Positions 1 to 11,018 of a stretch of DNA of 64,000 nt are shown here, in pieces. The notes beneath the pieces are model-generated. The model saw nothing but the letters and a program-made list of their open reading frames with translations. It searched no databases and was not told where the DNA came from. Position 1 is the stretch's first letter, and each line of letters opens with the position of its first letter. Source of the DNA: Rehmannia glutinosa (lineage: Eukaryota; Streptophyta; Magnoliopsida; Lamiales; Orobanchaceae); assembly GCA_016081115.2 (NCBI GenBank), contig CM071936.1, positions 84,497,943 to 84,561,942 on the forward strand. The letters are read 5' to 3'. A program made the translations under genes and the position numbers.

Positions 1-626
1 TCCTCTGCAGGTTTAGAAGTTGATCGAGCAAAAGTGGTAGCAATTGAGAAGCTTCCACCTTCGAAGAACGAGAAAGCAGTAAGGCATTTTCTAGGACATG
101 CGGGTTTTTATAGACGCTTTATCCGTGATTTTTCAAAAATTACCAAACCCTTTTCCTACTTACTTGAAAAAGATATACCTTTTGCTTTCACCCCTGATTG
201 ATTGCAGGCTTTTGAAACACTGAAAAAGGCTCTGGAGAGTGCCCCAATTTTTATCACACTCGATTGGAGTCAGCCATTTTAAATAATGTGCAATGCGAGT
301 GACTATGCAGTAGGAACAACATTGGGACAGAAAAACGATAAGCTTTTTTGTGTAATCTACTATGCAAGTCGCACATTAGATCCAACACATCAAAATTACA
401 CCATGACTAAAGTAAACTTGCAGTGGTGTTCGTTTTTGACAAATTTTGGGAATACTTAATTGGGATAAAGACCATAGTCCATACGGACCATTGTGCGGTC
501 AAATACCTATTCACAAAGAAGGATGCTAAGCCAAGGCTCACCCGATGGATACTCTTGCTACAAGAGTTTGACATCGAAATTTGGGATCGGAAAGGATGTG
601 ACAACAAGGTAGCAGACCATCTCTAG
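1..626 (+). pseudogene. gypsy pol fragment: RT C-terminus and RNase H
   Basis: Frame 1 at the window edge reads a typical gypsy RT end (GLEVDRAKV, FLGHAGFYRRFI) followed by RNase H-like sequence (APIFITLDW, NASDYAVG, YYASRTL). The later part continues in another frame from 423 with TDHCAVKYL, KKDAKPRLTRW and the closing KVADHL. A TGA stop at 199-201 falls where the family usually has Cys, and a TAA falls just before the IMCNASD phrase. At least one frameshift lies near 410-420. It once copied element RNA into DNA and degraded the RNA. It now cannot give a full protein. Confidence 0.85.
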
Positions 627-702
627 ACGACTCAAGCAGACGGCTAATGAGAACACAAAAGGCACAACAATCAAAGAAACATTTCCGAATGAGCTAATCC
701 TA

Positions 703-1622
703 ATGGCCAAAACCACCATCCCCTGGTACGCTCATATTGTGAATTATTTAGTAAGCGGGGTTCTACCAGTGGATATCACATATCATGCAAATAAGAAATT
801 TCTTCATGATGTGAGATATTTTTTGTGGGATGAACCTCTATTATTTAATAGACGTGCAGATTCAGTTATTAGGAGATGTGTACCTCAAGAAGAATGGGCA
901 AGCATTATAGAGCAATGCCATTTATCGCCATGTGGGGGTTACTTTGGCCCAACGTGTACAGTGGCTAATGTATTACAGCCCGGTTTCTTTTGGCCGTCTA
1001 TTTTCAAATATTTCTATAAGTTTGTTTTGTAGTGCGATAGTTGTCAACGTATGGAAAATATTTCACGGAGACACGAGATGACATTGACTAACATAATGGA
1101 AATGAAACTATTCGATGTTTGGGGTATAGATTTTATGGGACCATTTCCAATTTCAAATGGGTACATGTACATTCTCCTTGCAGTGGATTATGTATCCAAA
1201 TGGGTGGAAGCAATCCCCACTAAAACAAATGATGCATGAATTGTGTTGAAATTCTTGCAAAGAAATATCTTCACAAGGTTTGGTACTCCACGAGCCCTTA
1301 TTAGTGATGGGGGATCTCACTTTTGTAAGAAATTGTTCAATAATATGATGGAAAAATATGGAGTGAGATATCAAGTGGCCGTCGCCTACCAACCTCAGTC
1401 AAATGGGCTAGCCAAAGTTTCAAATAGGGAAATTAAGCAAATTTTAGAAAAGACGGTTAGTACAAATCGAAAGAATTGGGCTTTAAAGCTTGATGATGCT
1501 TTATGGTTTGATCGTACGCCATTCAAAACACCCCTTCAGATGTCACTGTATCGATTAGTCTTTGGGCCACCTTCCGGTGGAATTAGAACATAAGGCATTT
1601 AGGGCAGTGAGAAAAGCTTAAC
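703..1622 (+). pseudogene. gypsy integrase, N-terminal and catalytic parts
   Basis: The piece at 703-1032 carries the region leading into the HHCC zinc-binding domain (CHLSPCGGYFGP, then CDSCQRM after a stop at 1030). 1051-1593 carries the catalytic core: DVWGIDFMGPF holds the first Asp, the RALISDGGSHF phrase the second, and the following NRE segment the region of the catalytic Glu. Stops break it at 1030-1032 and 1237-1239. Near 1565-1580 the frame shifts, and the sequence goes on as LPVELEHKAF up to the Cassandra insertion at 1623. The conserved phrases and their order make the assignment firm. The enzyme would have joined element DNA to the chromosome. Confidence 0.87.
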
Positions 1623-1961
1623 TGTTGGACCTCTAGCGCTACTCGGATTGACGATTGTCCCCACAAACCAACACGAGTCTTTTCTAGCGCGCTTTGTCCT
1701 CACTCACACGCACCCTGGAAAACTTCCCAGGGGGTCACCCATCCCATGTCTACTCCAGGCCAAGCACGCTTAACCTCAGAGTTTCTATGTAATGGACACC
1801 AGAAAAGAAGATGCATCTGTTGGTATAGGTAGTCCAAATCATATCCTTTAAGCTATCCTTTAACTAAGCAATCCAGCACTCACGAGTTCGAATCGCGGGC
1901 CGTGCCTCGTGCCTCTTTTAAAGCTCATTGCGAGGCGAGATCTTTGGACCAAAGCCCAACA
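1623..1961 (-). repeat. Cassandra 3' LTR (minus-strand sense)
   Basis: This 339-bp terminal repeat pairs with 2429-2765. The 5S rRNA-like stretch lies at about 1714-1790 on the minus strand. The adjacent minus-strand purine tract at 1962-1971 marks it as the downstream LTR. A few base differences from the other copy show some age. Confidence 0.92.
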
Positions 1962-2428
1962 ATCCCCTCCCGGACTGCCAAAGATCTTAGCTCCAAATTC
2001 TTAGCAACCTCCACGCCCGCCGAACTTCCTCCGTTCTAACGCTAACTTCTTGATTCAGCGTCGCGTCACGCCCGACCTCTCGATTCAGCCACCCAACAAC
2101 CTACACCTTGGTTCGATCTATTTACCTCGATTCGGTCACCACCGGCAACCTACCCTTCAATTCGGTCCACCCAAAGAACCTACACATTAAGTTCGATCTG
2201 TTTTTACGAGTTCCGCCACCTGGCAACCTACCCTTCAGATTGGTCCACCCAAAGAACCTACACCTTGATTCGATGCTTTTTTACCTCGATTCCGGCCATC
2301 CGCAACCTACCTTGATTACGTCCGTTTACCTCCGATGCGCGCCAAAGATCTCGTTCCACCGCTCCCGGCAACCTCACCGCAACGTGCTTCCAAGGGAATT
2401 CGAACTCGTGACCTACTCTGATACCAGA

Positions 2429-2765
2429 TGTTGGACCTCTAGCGCTACTCGGAGTGACGACTGTCCCCACAAACCAACACGAGTCTTTTCTAGCGCGCTT
2501 TGTCCTCACTCACGCGCACCCTGGAAAACTTCCCAGGGGGTCACCCATCCCATGTGTACTCCAGGCCAAGCACGCTTAACCTCAGAGTTTCTATGTAATG
2601 GGCACCAGAAAAGAAGATGCATCTGTTGGTATAGGTAGTCCAAATCATATCCTTTAAGCTATCTTTTAACTAAGCAATCCAGCGCTCACGAGTTTGAATC
2701 GCGGGCCGCGCCTCGCGCTTCTTTTAAAGCTCATTGCAGGCAGGATACTGGACCAAAGCCCAACA
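2429..2765 (-). repeat. Cassandra 5' LTR (minus-strand sense)
   Basis: This 337-bp terminal repeat is the upstream LTR because the minus-strand PBS directly follows its end at 2429. The 5S rRNA-like stretch spans about 2521-2600. In Cassandra this segment keeps RNA polymerase III internal-control-like boxes. Whether this copy is transcribed cannot be read from sequence. Confidence 0.92.
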
Positions 2766-3078
2766 TTAACCTTGTTATGACAGCAGTAGGTGAGAAAAGA
2801 AAATTGCAAATGAGTGAGCTAGAAGAGTTTATAAAGATCGCAAAAAAATATGGCATGAGAAGAGAATATTAAGAAGAGAGTTTTTACCCGGACAAGTAGT
2901 CTTTTTGTATAATTTGCCATTGAAACTTTTCTCGGGTAAACTCAAATCAATGTGGTCGGGTCCATTTGTTATCAAAACGTTACTATCACCAGGAGCCATT
3001 GAACTATTAGCAAAGGATGGTAGAGCTTTCATCTTGAATGGACAAAGAGTTAAACATTATTATGACCAAGAAACGTAG
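2766..3078 (+). pseudogene. gypsy integrase C-terminal tail (after Cassandra insertion)
   Basis: This continues the interrupted integrase. It begins with TAVGEKRKLQMSELEEF, changes frame near 2860, then reads REFLPGQVVFLYN, GKLKSMWSGPF, LSPGAIELL and GQRVKHYY before a TAG at 3076-3078. These phrases match the integrase C-terminal domain of Athila-type elements. With the duplicated TTAAC removed, the coding segments on either side of Cassandra become adjacent, which confirms that the TRIM landed inside this gene. Confidence 0.85.
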
Positions 3079-4627
3079 CAAGAGATTTTATCCATCGAAT
3101 TGATTGCGCCGTAAGACAATCCAAGTAAGTTCCTTTCACGCGTTCCTCTTTCTTTTGATAATTTTCTCATATATTCGGGACAAAGCATAATTTAATTAAG
3201 TTTGGGGGTTGTCAAGAATGCGTGAATGAGTACTGTTGCATTTTTGCATTGCATTTAGATTGCTTGTAGAAGCATATAAAATTGCATAAAAATTTTAAAA
3301 AAATTGATCTTTTGATTTTATTATTTTAGCATGTTTATCGCTTTAGCACGTTTATTACTTTCGTGTGAGTTAGGATTAGAAATTCAAAAAAGTACAAAAA
3401 GTGGTATGATTTTACTATGAGCATTTGATTTCAAAAAAAGAAGTATTTTGGTGAATTATGTGATGATATGTTGAGAAGATATCTTTTGCATGTTTGGCAT
3501 TGATCGAGAAAATTGGGTATTGAGCATGTTACGAAAAATGAGCCTATGAGCTTTCGTGCCTTTAACTACTTTTATATTAGGGAGACTTATTTTTCTTGAG
3601 TGTGTTATTCATTATTGTTAGAACTCTAGAACTTGCAATGGTATCTTTATGAAACCACATGTGTGTGCAATTTTTGAAGATGATTTAAACCCATCTTTGT
3701 TTTACGCCCACTTGGCCTAAAAAGCGTACCTATGAACTCATGATTCCCTAGTTAGCCACTTTGAGCCTAAAATTTTAATTGTTACCCACATTTAGAGCTT
3801 TTAACTAAAAAACAAACATTATCCCCAAAAGTTGAGCTTATAGAGATATATATTTTGAGGGAGATGTGCTGAAATCTTGAAACAAAAGAAGAGTGTTGGC
3901 AATGAATGGGTTTAAAGGATGATGAAGCTCGAAAAAAGAACAAATTTGTGAATAAAAACAACGAAAAATCGAGCAAGAAAGAAAAAATAAAATAAAAGAA
4001 AAATCCTGAAAATTTTGAGAAAAATTGAAGGCTTAAGGCAAAAGAAAGAAGGCAAGTGACCTAAGAATGAAAAAAAAAAAGGAAGAAGAAGAAGAAAAAG
4101 GGTGGTAAAGAGTATGAGTTGAAAAAGAAAATAATCTGAAAGAAAGATTTTTATGATGAAATAGGGTTGGTGAGTTGAAAGTCTGTGTACTTAAATTCTA
4201 TTTCCTCAGATCAAGTCACTTAAATCATATTTTTTCTACCCTTACTAAAGAGCCTACATTACAACCAAAGAAAAAAGTTCTTTTGATTCTTAAATTGTTC
4301 ACGCTTGAGTGGTAGATATGTTAGACAATTTGCAAGCCTATGGTAGTTCTACATCATTGAATTGATTTGAGCGTGTACACGTCCCATTTACTTTGAGAGT
4401 TGAGCGATACACTACTTCTAGTGAGTCGCGATGTCGAATACCCGGATAAGTATTGATGATGCCGAGTTTGTAATTGATGACTTCTTGATAAGGAATTACA
4501 TGTTTGCTAGAATATGGATTTGGTTGAGATTAATTGTTTATAGTGTTCTTGTGTGTTCTACTTACCCCATTTGATTATTTTTCTTAGCTTGCTCGAGGAC
4601 GAGTAATGGTGTAAGTTTGAGGAAAAT
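3079..4627 (+). other. non-coding 3' region of the gypsy element
   Basis: No convincing coding sequence is present. A purine tract near 3198-3212 (AGTTTGGGGG) resembles a polypurine tract. A second, TAAGTTTGAGGAAAA (about 4612-4626), sits directly before the LTR and is the better PPT candidate. The phrase GCTTGCTCGAGGACGAG just upstream (about 4587-4605) is characteristic of the pre-LTR segment of plant Athila/Tat elements. 3960-4110 is very purine-rich. Confidence 0.65.
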
Positions 4628-6136
4628 TGATACGTGTAAAATATATGTGCATTTAGGGGGAATTTGATATATATTTGGTGCATTTGCACGCATATTTAGT
4701 GTATTTTACTTGGTTTTCTTAGAAGGGCATGATACTGTGTATTCTTGTAATTTTTACAGGAAACAAAGCTAGAATGAGAAGATATCAGTTAGAAGGCATG
4801 GACAAGATTGAAGAAAGCGAAGAGATGATCAAATACACGAAGAAACGAGGAAAAACAAGCCACACGACCTGACCGTATAAATTCACACGACCGTGTGAAT
4901 TGATTCCATGTGTTTTTACACGTTCATGCTACTTGTTTGAATGAAGAATTTCAGAGACAAAACAAACAACCTGCCCATGATAAATCACACGACCGTGTGA
5001 CTTGTTTCAGCCAAAACCAGAGACCAAAACCATTCACACGACCAGACCGTGTGATTTCACATGGACGTGTGAATTGTCTGCTGCTGAATTTGATTCCTAA
5101 TCCCATTAGAACTCTACCAGTGATCTCTCAAAGCACCTATATAAGGGGCAAGGCATCGATGAAATAACAAGTCATTACATTAGATAATACATCAAAATAT
5201 ACTAGGGTTACATAAAACTATAATCTTCTGAGAGAGGATGACAAATCTTTGAAGAACACCACAAGGCCTTTCGCATCTATGTAAGCACAAGGGTTCAAAG
5301 GCTGGAAAGGAAGATCCATCCGGACAAGAAGGGTTCTATCTTTCTAAGTTTAGATCTCTTGTTTGTACTTAAACGATGTCAAACTATTTGATTTCAACCT
5401 TGTCTATGAATTTGTTATCAAATATGTTAGGCTAATCTTATGATCCTGGGGCATAATCAAAAATGTTGATTCATGTTAAATCTATATTGATTTTTTCTTA
5501 ATTGATTTATGTGTTCTATTATATGAATTCAAATTCTTAATTCTTGTAGATTTTCTGATCAATAATTTTCATGTCATATTTGTTAGTTCATAATTCGGTA
5601 GATAAAATCAAGCAAATAAAAATCGAATTCAGACATAAACAGGTATAGAGTCGGGAGGCTTATAACTGTTTGTGGGAAGTACTTCAATTAAAAGATCTTT
5701 TGGGAGTTAATATTAATTGTTGAGTAGGGATGCTAGAAATTGGTTTTAATCAACTATTTATTTGCTTCGGGAGGGGGAATAAACAAATTTAGCAATTGAA
5801 CCCATAGAAATATATAAACTGGTTTTGATAAACATTAATTGGATTTAATATTTAAGAAGCATGTTGAGATTATGTGCCTAGGGTTGCTTTGGTATTTGTT
5901 GAAAACTTTTGGACTTTGGGTTTATAAAATTATAAATATTTTTACTTGTTAATTTAAGGTTTAGTTTAGATTAGAAAATAATTTCTTGATTTTCGACCGC
6001 TTCAATAAAATTGGAATACAATATTTATTATAGCCTAAGTGTTTTGTGTTCAATCCTTGAGGAATACGACTTTGCTCACCATTATCTGCTAGCTACACTA
6101 TACAATTGCAGTTTAGTGAAAAGATTTTCACGATCA
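4628..6136 (+). repeat. gypsy (Athila/Tat-like) 3' LTR
   Basis: The LTR starts TGATACGTGT directly after the purine tract and ends near CACGATCA (6131-6136), giving about 1.5 kb. The segment CTTGAGGAATACGACTTTG near 6057-6075 followed by CTGCTAGCTACACTATACA is the usual end pattern of such LTRs. Several CACACGACCGTGTG-type inverted repeats lie at 4862-5065. A TATATAAGG motif at about 5140 could be a promoter. The right boundary is approximate because no second LTR is available for comparison. Confidence 0.7.
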
Positions 6137-7185
6137 ACCATCATAACATAACTCCGGAGCTAGAGGGGAACATCAAAGTCCATGGGCAAAGGTGGAAACA
6201 GAATAACAAAACTAGAGACCAAACGGTCGGTGATGCCCCAGCCCCTGAGCGGAAGTGAACAAAGGTCATAATCCGAAATCCATCCCGAAATGTGAGAAAC
6301 CTCTAGTGTAGTTGGAGAAATACAAAAAGAAAGACGGACCAGGAGGCTTGGGCCGCCCCCTTGGGGGACACCCTTCCCTGCGCTGGAGGGCGTGCCCTGC
6401 AAAGGAGCCAAGGGGATGCCCTTTCCTGCTTTGGGGAGGCGTCCTAGAGAAATCTCCCCAGCTCCCAGGCACTCATCTCCCTCTCCACTACTTGATGTAC
6501 TCCACTACTCACTCGAACTCTCCATCAGCACTCTCCTAAAGTTTTAAGAAAATTTCACTAAGTGTTCTACCAAGCAAGAGAATTGAAAGACATGGTCAAA
6601 CCTGGGCTCTCTCAAGGAAGGGGGTCCTCATAAACTAAAGCTCCTCCGGTGATTCAAGAAGGGAGGGGTTCCCTCACGGGAGGTTGGTCCTCGTAAATAA
6701 ACCTCATCTGGTGCTCCCAGAGGGGAGGGGCTCCCTTACATGGGAGTCCTCGTAAATTTCTATGGAATCTCAAGACAAGTCAAACACAGTATCAGTTTAA
6801 ATCCCGTACTCCTCCATTCTTCCACAGCACCGGAGCTGAGGTACTTACGTTGGGGGCAAAAATATCATTTAATATTTAATTCAGAATATATTGGGATAGT
6901 ATTATTAATTGCCCAATATTGAATGGGTTACCAATGGAATAACCCGGCCCAAAGGAGTCCGGGACTAGCCCACAAGCCACTTTCTCCTACACGGCCCACA
7001 AGCCCCATCACCCATGTATATAAAGGTCTCTCCTCTTCATTTGTAAGTTACTTTCTCATAATCTTACTTAATCATTATTCAGTATCCAGTTGATGTCTTA
7101 CATTCTCTCTGGATCACCATGCTGACTTGATCATCGAAGGGGCCTCCCTGGGATATCTCGGGGGCCTGTCTAATGTTTGCGTCTG
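6137..7185 (+). other. GC-rich segment and probable unrelated LTR fragment
   Basis: 6310-6460 is unusually GC-rich and low-complexity. 6590-6760 holds loose repeats of a GGGAGGGGTTCCC / GGTCCTCGTAAAT type. 6900-7110 looks like an LTR promoter segment: ACCCATGTATATAAAGG (about 7012) is a plausible TATA region, followed by CT-rich leader and then TGACTTGATCATCGAAGGGG (7122 onward), a style seen at the ends of many plant gypsy LTRs. No partner LTR or coding region is visible, so element type and ends are uncertain. Open frames here look like GC-rich artefacts. Confidence 0.4.
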
Positions 7186-8100
7186 TGCAGACAAGTTCCC
7201 AATAGAAGATTTCCAGCTCCCTGAGAAGAAAATTGGAAGACTTCCAGCTTGGGAAGGATAAGACTTGGATTTATTCAAAAACCCGACTTGGAGTGACATG
7301 CCATAAAAAGCAGCATCAAAAGCAATAAATAATTGTCCAAAGCATGTGCCAAACACATTTTCCTTAAAATAGATTTGTGCCCTATTATAGACTCATGTTT
7401 CCCAAGATACGATGGAAAAGCCAGATTACCTTTGTTCCAACAAACTGAAATGATGCATGGAAATTACCAGCAAAATGTGACATGAAGCCAATGTACACAA
7501 TGGCACTATGCAACATGAAAACAAAAATTTGATCTTTCAGCACTGCTTATTTAATAAGGAAGCAAGGATCCTTACAGAACTCAAAAGCCAAAAATAAATT
7601 CTGCAGTTACAAAAACCAATAAGTATTGGGGTTACATTTCTGGAACCAAATAATAAAATATTATTCAAAAAATAGATGTAAAAGGTGGGCTTAGACTATG
7701 TGGCTCGGTTTTGGTCCAACATTCATGTACCAAGGATGAGCGCGTACACGAGTTAGTGGTACGAACCTCGAATTCGACTCGAGACTCTGCATCCCCCACT
7801 ACGAGCCCTCATGGAGAGAACCTTTATGCTATACATTATTACTCGTAATTATAAGGAAGTTGTATATATACTAGCAAAAACTTTATCTATTTTCTAATGT
7901 GGGAAAAAACCACTTATAAAATCTAACTTGATCCAACTCAAACGCTCTACTTTGAATCATAATTTTTCCTTCATTCAACACTATTTTGGACAAACAAATA
8001 TCTAATTCCAATAATGCCGCGGAGTAGATTAACGCAATCCACTTTTGATTTTATTATTAGACAAACAAGGTCTCTCAAAAATTGCACCCAAAGATGCACA
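7186..8100. other. unassigned DNA, possible remnant of a minus-strand gene end
   Basis: 7190-7660 has a more balanced composition than its surroundings. On the minus strand a short open stretch around 7420-7530 contains HSAIVYIGFMSHFAGNF and ends beside GGTAAT, which could be a splice donor. Another minus-strand frame at 7180-7350 reads FGTCFGQLFIAFDAAF. I do not recognise either. 7700-8100 shows nothing beyond generic AT-rich sequence. Confidence 0.25.
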
Positions 8101-8439
8101 ATTTCCTTTAATTTTTCAATAATGTTTACTGAAAATAGTTTGATATTGTATTACAAATACTTCAACTCATCCTCGAATCTTACATTACTATAGGGGTTAA
8201 GGGTACATATTTGACCAACATTCCGAAAAAAAGGATACATTTTTATGCTCTCAAATTTTTTCAGATATTTTTTCGGTCCCGCCAATGTTTTGGGAATTTT
8301 CACTCTCCTGCTAATTTTTTCGGATATTTTACTTTGTTGTTTCAATTCGAACATATTTCATCTTATAAAATTTCAGCGAAAAAGTGATTTATGCCCCCAT
8401 TAAATAATCAATTTTATACTCAAAATCTTATAAACAATC

Positions 8440-9130
8440 AAGAAATATATATATAATAAATAACACATATAGAAAACAAAATACATCGAAAATAATATAG
8501 AAATAACACATGAATAGAAAAACACAATTCAATTTTTGATCTGATGCATTGAAAAAGTCAAAAATATGGAAACAACCAAGAAACAACATAACAACATTGA
8601 AAACTATATAAAAATGACCAGAAACACCATAAATAATATAGAAAACACGACATCAACAAAAACTGCTTAAAAATAAGTAAAATTGCATTGAGACATCGAA
8701 AACTACATGGAAGCAACAAAGAAACATCATAACAACATTAAATTAGTACAGAAGATAACCCAAAAATAACATAAACAATATAGAAAACACCACATGAATG
8801 AAAAGAGCTTAAAATAGGTAAAATCTCCATTGAGACATTGAAAACGACATGAAAACAACAAATGAACATCATAACAACATTAAAAATATTATAGAAAGCA
8901 ACCCAAAAACAACAAAAACAATATATAAACAACATATGACAAAAATAATATAAAATATAGGTAAAAGTTGTATTGAAAAATCGAAACAACATCCAAACAA
9001 TATAGAAACAACCAAAAAATAAATATAAACAACATTGAAATAAACATAAATAATATATAAAGCAATACATGAAGAAAAAGATAAAAATAAAAACGTAAAA
9101 GTATCCAACAAATATGTAACCGCATAAAAA
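8440..9130. repeat. degenerate A-rich tandem repeat, about 140-bp unit
   Basis: A phrase like GAAACATCATAACAACATT recurs near 8583, 8719 and 8864, with neighbouring phrases (AATATAGAAAACACCACATGAA, AAAATAGGTAAAAT) in the same order each time. That gives a unit of roughly 137-145 bp with at least three recognisable copies and more decayed edges. Long minus-strand frames here (8738-9136) are T-rich by-products and not genes. Confidence 0.7.
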
Positions 9131-9499
9131 AGTCAAAAAGTCAACGATAGCATACGAAAGTTAACTGAGCATAAACAGTGAGTGTCATTTTTCTCAAGAA
9201 ACTAGTATTTCTGAGAATTTCTCTTAATATAGAGTAATGTAGATGCTACACCAGGCCTGATAAACATATACTTGGGTAGATATCCATCATACATATGGCC
9301 CATTTTTAATAAAATAGGGCATTTGTACTTCACCCATATATACTATATATACCCGATGTAGCATGTATAATATTAAAGCAAAAACTCATATAGGACCGTC
9401 CTACGGGTCCAAATCTGTAAGACGGATCCTATTGACCCACAGATCCTGTTGACTAGGTCCGCGGGTCAAAGCCACTTGCTCCCTTTTTTATTTTTCCTA

Positions 9500-9905
9500 T
9501 TTTTCTTTCTCAGTTAAAGTAACAGTTTTGTAAGTAAAAGTATCGGTTTTTTATTAGATAAAGTATCATATTTTTAATATAGTCACAGATTATGAATACC
9601 TTACAGTGAAGAAAAAATAACTATATCAGAGTTAAAAAGTAACACCTTTGTGAGTAAAAGTATATATTTTTTGAGACAAAGTATCATGTTCTAAGAGTAA
9701 TAGTATCTGTTTTTTGAAATAAAGTATCACGTTTTTAAATATAATCACATATTATGAATTCAATCCAAAGAAAGATGAATAATAAAAATGATAGAGTTAA
9801 AGTAATACTTTAATAAGTAAAAGTATTTGTTTTTTAGATAAAGTTAACATATTTTTTAATATAGTCACATATTATGAACATATCATAATATATCTATAGA
9901 TAGGA
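9500..9905. repeat. tandem repeat, left arm of the outer transposon
   Basis: Three to four imperfect copies of a roughly 100-150-bp unit are present, each with AGTTAAAGTAA, then GTAAAAGTAT, then GATAAAGTATCA, then TTTTTAATATAGTCACA. The same unit recurs in the right arm at 20220-20880 in the same orientation. Confidence 0.75.
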
Positions 9906-10129
9906 TTTGGATCTAGTGAGTCCATATAATTTAAATAAGTACGTGAGACAAATCTGGAGCGTTGACCTCTTTTTTTAACTATGCAGATTTAATTGATTTT
10001 TATTTTAGTTTATATTTAATTAATGGTGGTTAAGGATAAGTAGGTAATTTTGTTTGAATATCAGTGGAGTTATTTTTGGTAGAGCCCGTTCACATTCTGA
10101 ATTTTTTGGGATTTGTTTGAAACCGTATC

Positions 10130-10720
10130 TCTGACCTTATACGTAGTGAGAAATATGTTGGTTATTGAAGACAAAATATGTTGCTTATTGAAGACAACTA
10201 TGTTGCTTTTTTTATATATTTGAAACCGTATATCTGAAATTCTCTCTTTCCTTTCACAGTCAAACTTGCAATTAATTAATATTAGTGCATTCTACTGTGC
10301 GAAATATGTTGCTTATTGAGGACAAATATGTTGCTTATTTAGGCAGACAATGTTGCAACCACAAACTATTCCCTTCGATTTGTCTTTTAATATATATATG
10401 TAATTTTGTTTCTTATTTATGTCAACTATGTTGCTTATCAAGCACAAAGATATTTCTTATTGAGGCAGACAATGTTGCTAAGTAAGTATGCTGTTTTTTT
10501 ATGTGGACTGTGATGCTTCTTGAAGACAATTATTTTGCTTATTTAAGTAGATAATGTTGCTAAGATGGGTGCAAATTTGTTAATTTAAATAGGTCACATG
10601 TCTTGTATATATGTATTTTTGTTTCTTTTGTATGTCAACCGTGTTGCTTATTGATGACAAATATGTTCCTTAGATATTGTATATTTGTTGCTTACAAATA
10701 TTACATAATTTTGCTATGGT
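10130..10720. repeat. minisatellite-like region built on a TGTTGCTTATTGA motif
   Basis: The phrase ATGTTGCTTATTGAGGACAA or a close variant recurs about ten times (for example near 10166, 10306, 10328, 10430 and 10643), interspersed with GCAGACAATGTTGC. Spacing is irregular. No coding potential is apparent. Confidence 0.65.
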
Positions 10721-10929
10721 TTTAGATGGTAAGATAACATCTATGATGTTGTGTATAACTTCCCTGATTTCATGGGATAAAATTGATTGGTTTGGACTAA
10801 TATATCTCCTTTATAAATTTAATTAGGTATTTTTATATATTTTAAGCATATGTATTATTAGTCATTGAAATTTGTCGATTCATCGTCCAGATTTGGTCTT
10901 ACGTACTTACCTATGGCGTTGGTCTCATA

Positions 10930-10968
10930 TAACCCTTCCCCTATATATATATATATATATAACCCTTC

Positions 10969-11015
<47 letters not shown>
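10930..11015. repeat. (TA)n microsatellite with duplicated CCCTTCCCC motif
   Basis: Two copies of AACCCTTCCCC are each followed by a (TA)n run. The second run abuts the left end of the Mutator element at 11016. A matching (AT)n run lies just outside its right end (20184-20226), so the element sits within a TA microsatellite. Confidence 0.85.

Positions 11016-11018
<3 letters not shown>

Larger units (their letters stand above)
1623..2765 (-). mobile_element. Cassandra TRIM retrotransposon, complete, with 5S rRNA-like LTRs
   Basis: A 1143-bp non-coding element lies between two direct repeats of about 338 bp (1623-1961 and 2429-2765), each bounded by TGTTGG and CCAACA. Both LTRs contain, on the minus strand, a segment very like the 3' half of plant 5S rRNA, including GTTAAGCGTGCTTGG and GGATGGGTGACC. 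This is the diagnostic trait of Cassandra TRIMs. On the minus strand the 5' LTR is followed by a PBS matching initiator Met-tRNA (TGGTATCAGAG, about 2417-2427), and the other LTR is preceded by a purine tract (GGGAGGGGAT, about 1962-1971). TTAAC flanks both sides (1618-1622 and 2766-2770) as a perfect 5-bp TSD. It has no coding capacity, so it relied on another element's enzymes. Confidence 0.95.
1..6136 (+). mobile_element. Athila-like Ty3/gypsy retrotransposon, 3' part (interrupted)
   Basis: The window opens inside the pol gene of a plant Ty3/gypsy element. In order come the end of reverse transcriptase, RNase H (1-626), integrase (703-1622, resuming at 2766-3078), about 1.5 kb of non-coding 3' DNA and a 3' LTR (4628-6136). 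The integrase phrase VSKWVEA and the tail phrases GKLKSMWSGPF and LSPGAIELL resemble the Athila/Tat branch rather than chromoviruses, and no chromodomain is visible. A complete Cassandra TRIM (1623-2765) splits the integrase. In-frame stops and frameshifts show the element is dead. The 5' LTR and gag lie outside the window, so its own TSD cannot be tested. Confidence 0.85.

Noticed and set aside
1714..2600. 5S rRNA genes on the minus strand
   Set aside because: Only part of the 5S sequence is present, diverged, and it lies inside two LTRs with PBS, PPT and TSD, so it is Cassandra and not rDNA.
6160..6539. Gly/Pro-rich frames on both strands
   Set aside because: GC-rich repetitive DNA opens several frames at once; there is no conserved motif or codon evidence.
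8738..9136. Three overlapping minus-strand open frames of 78-132 codons
   Set aside because: They are Phe/Tyr/Ile-rich low-complexity readings of an A-rich tandem repeat, with three frames open at once.
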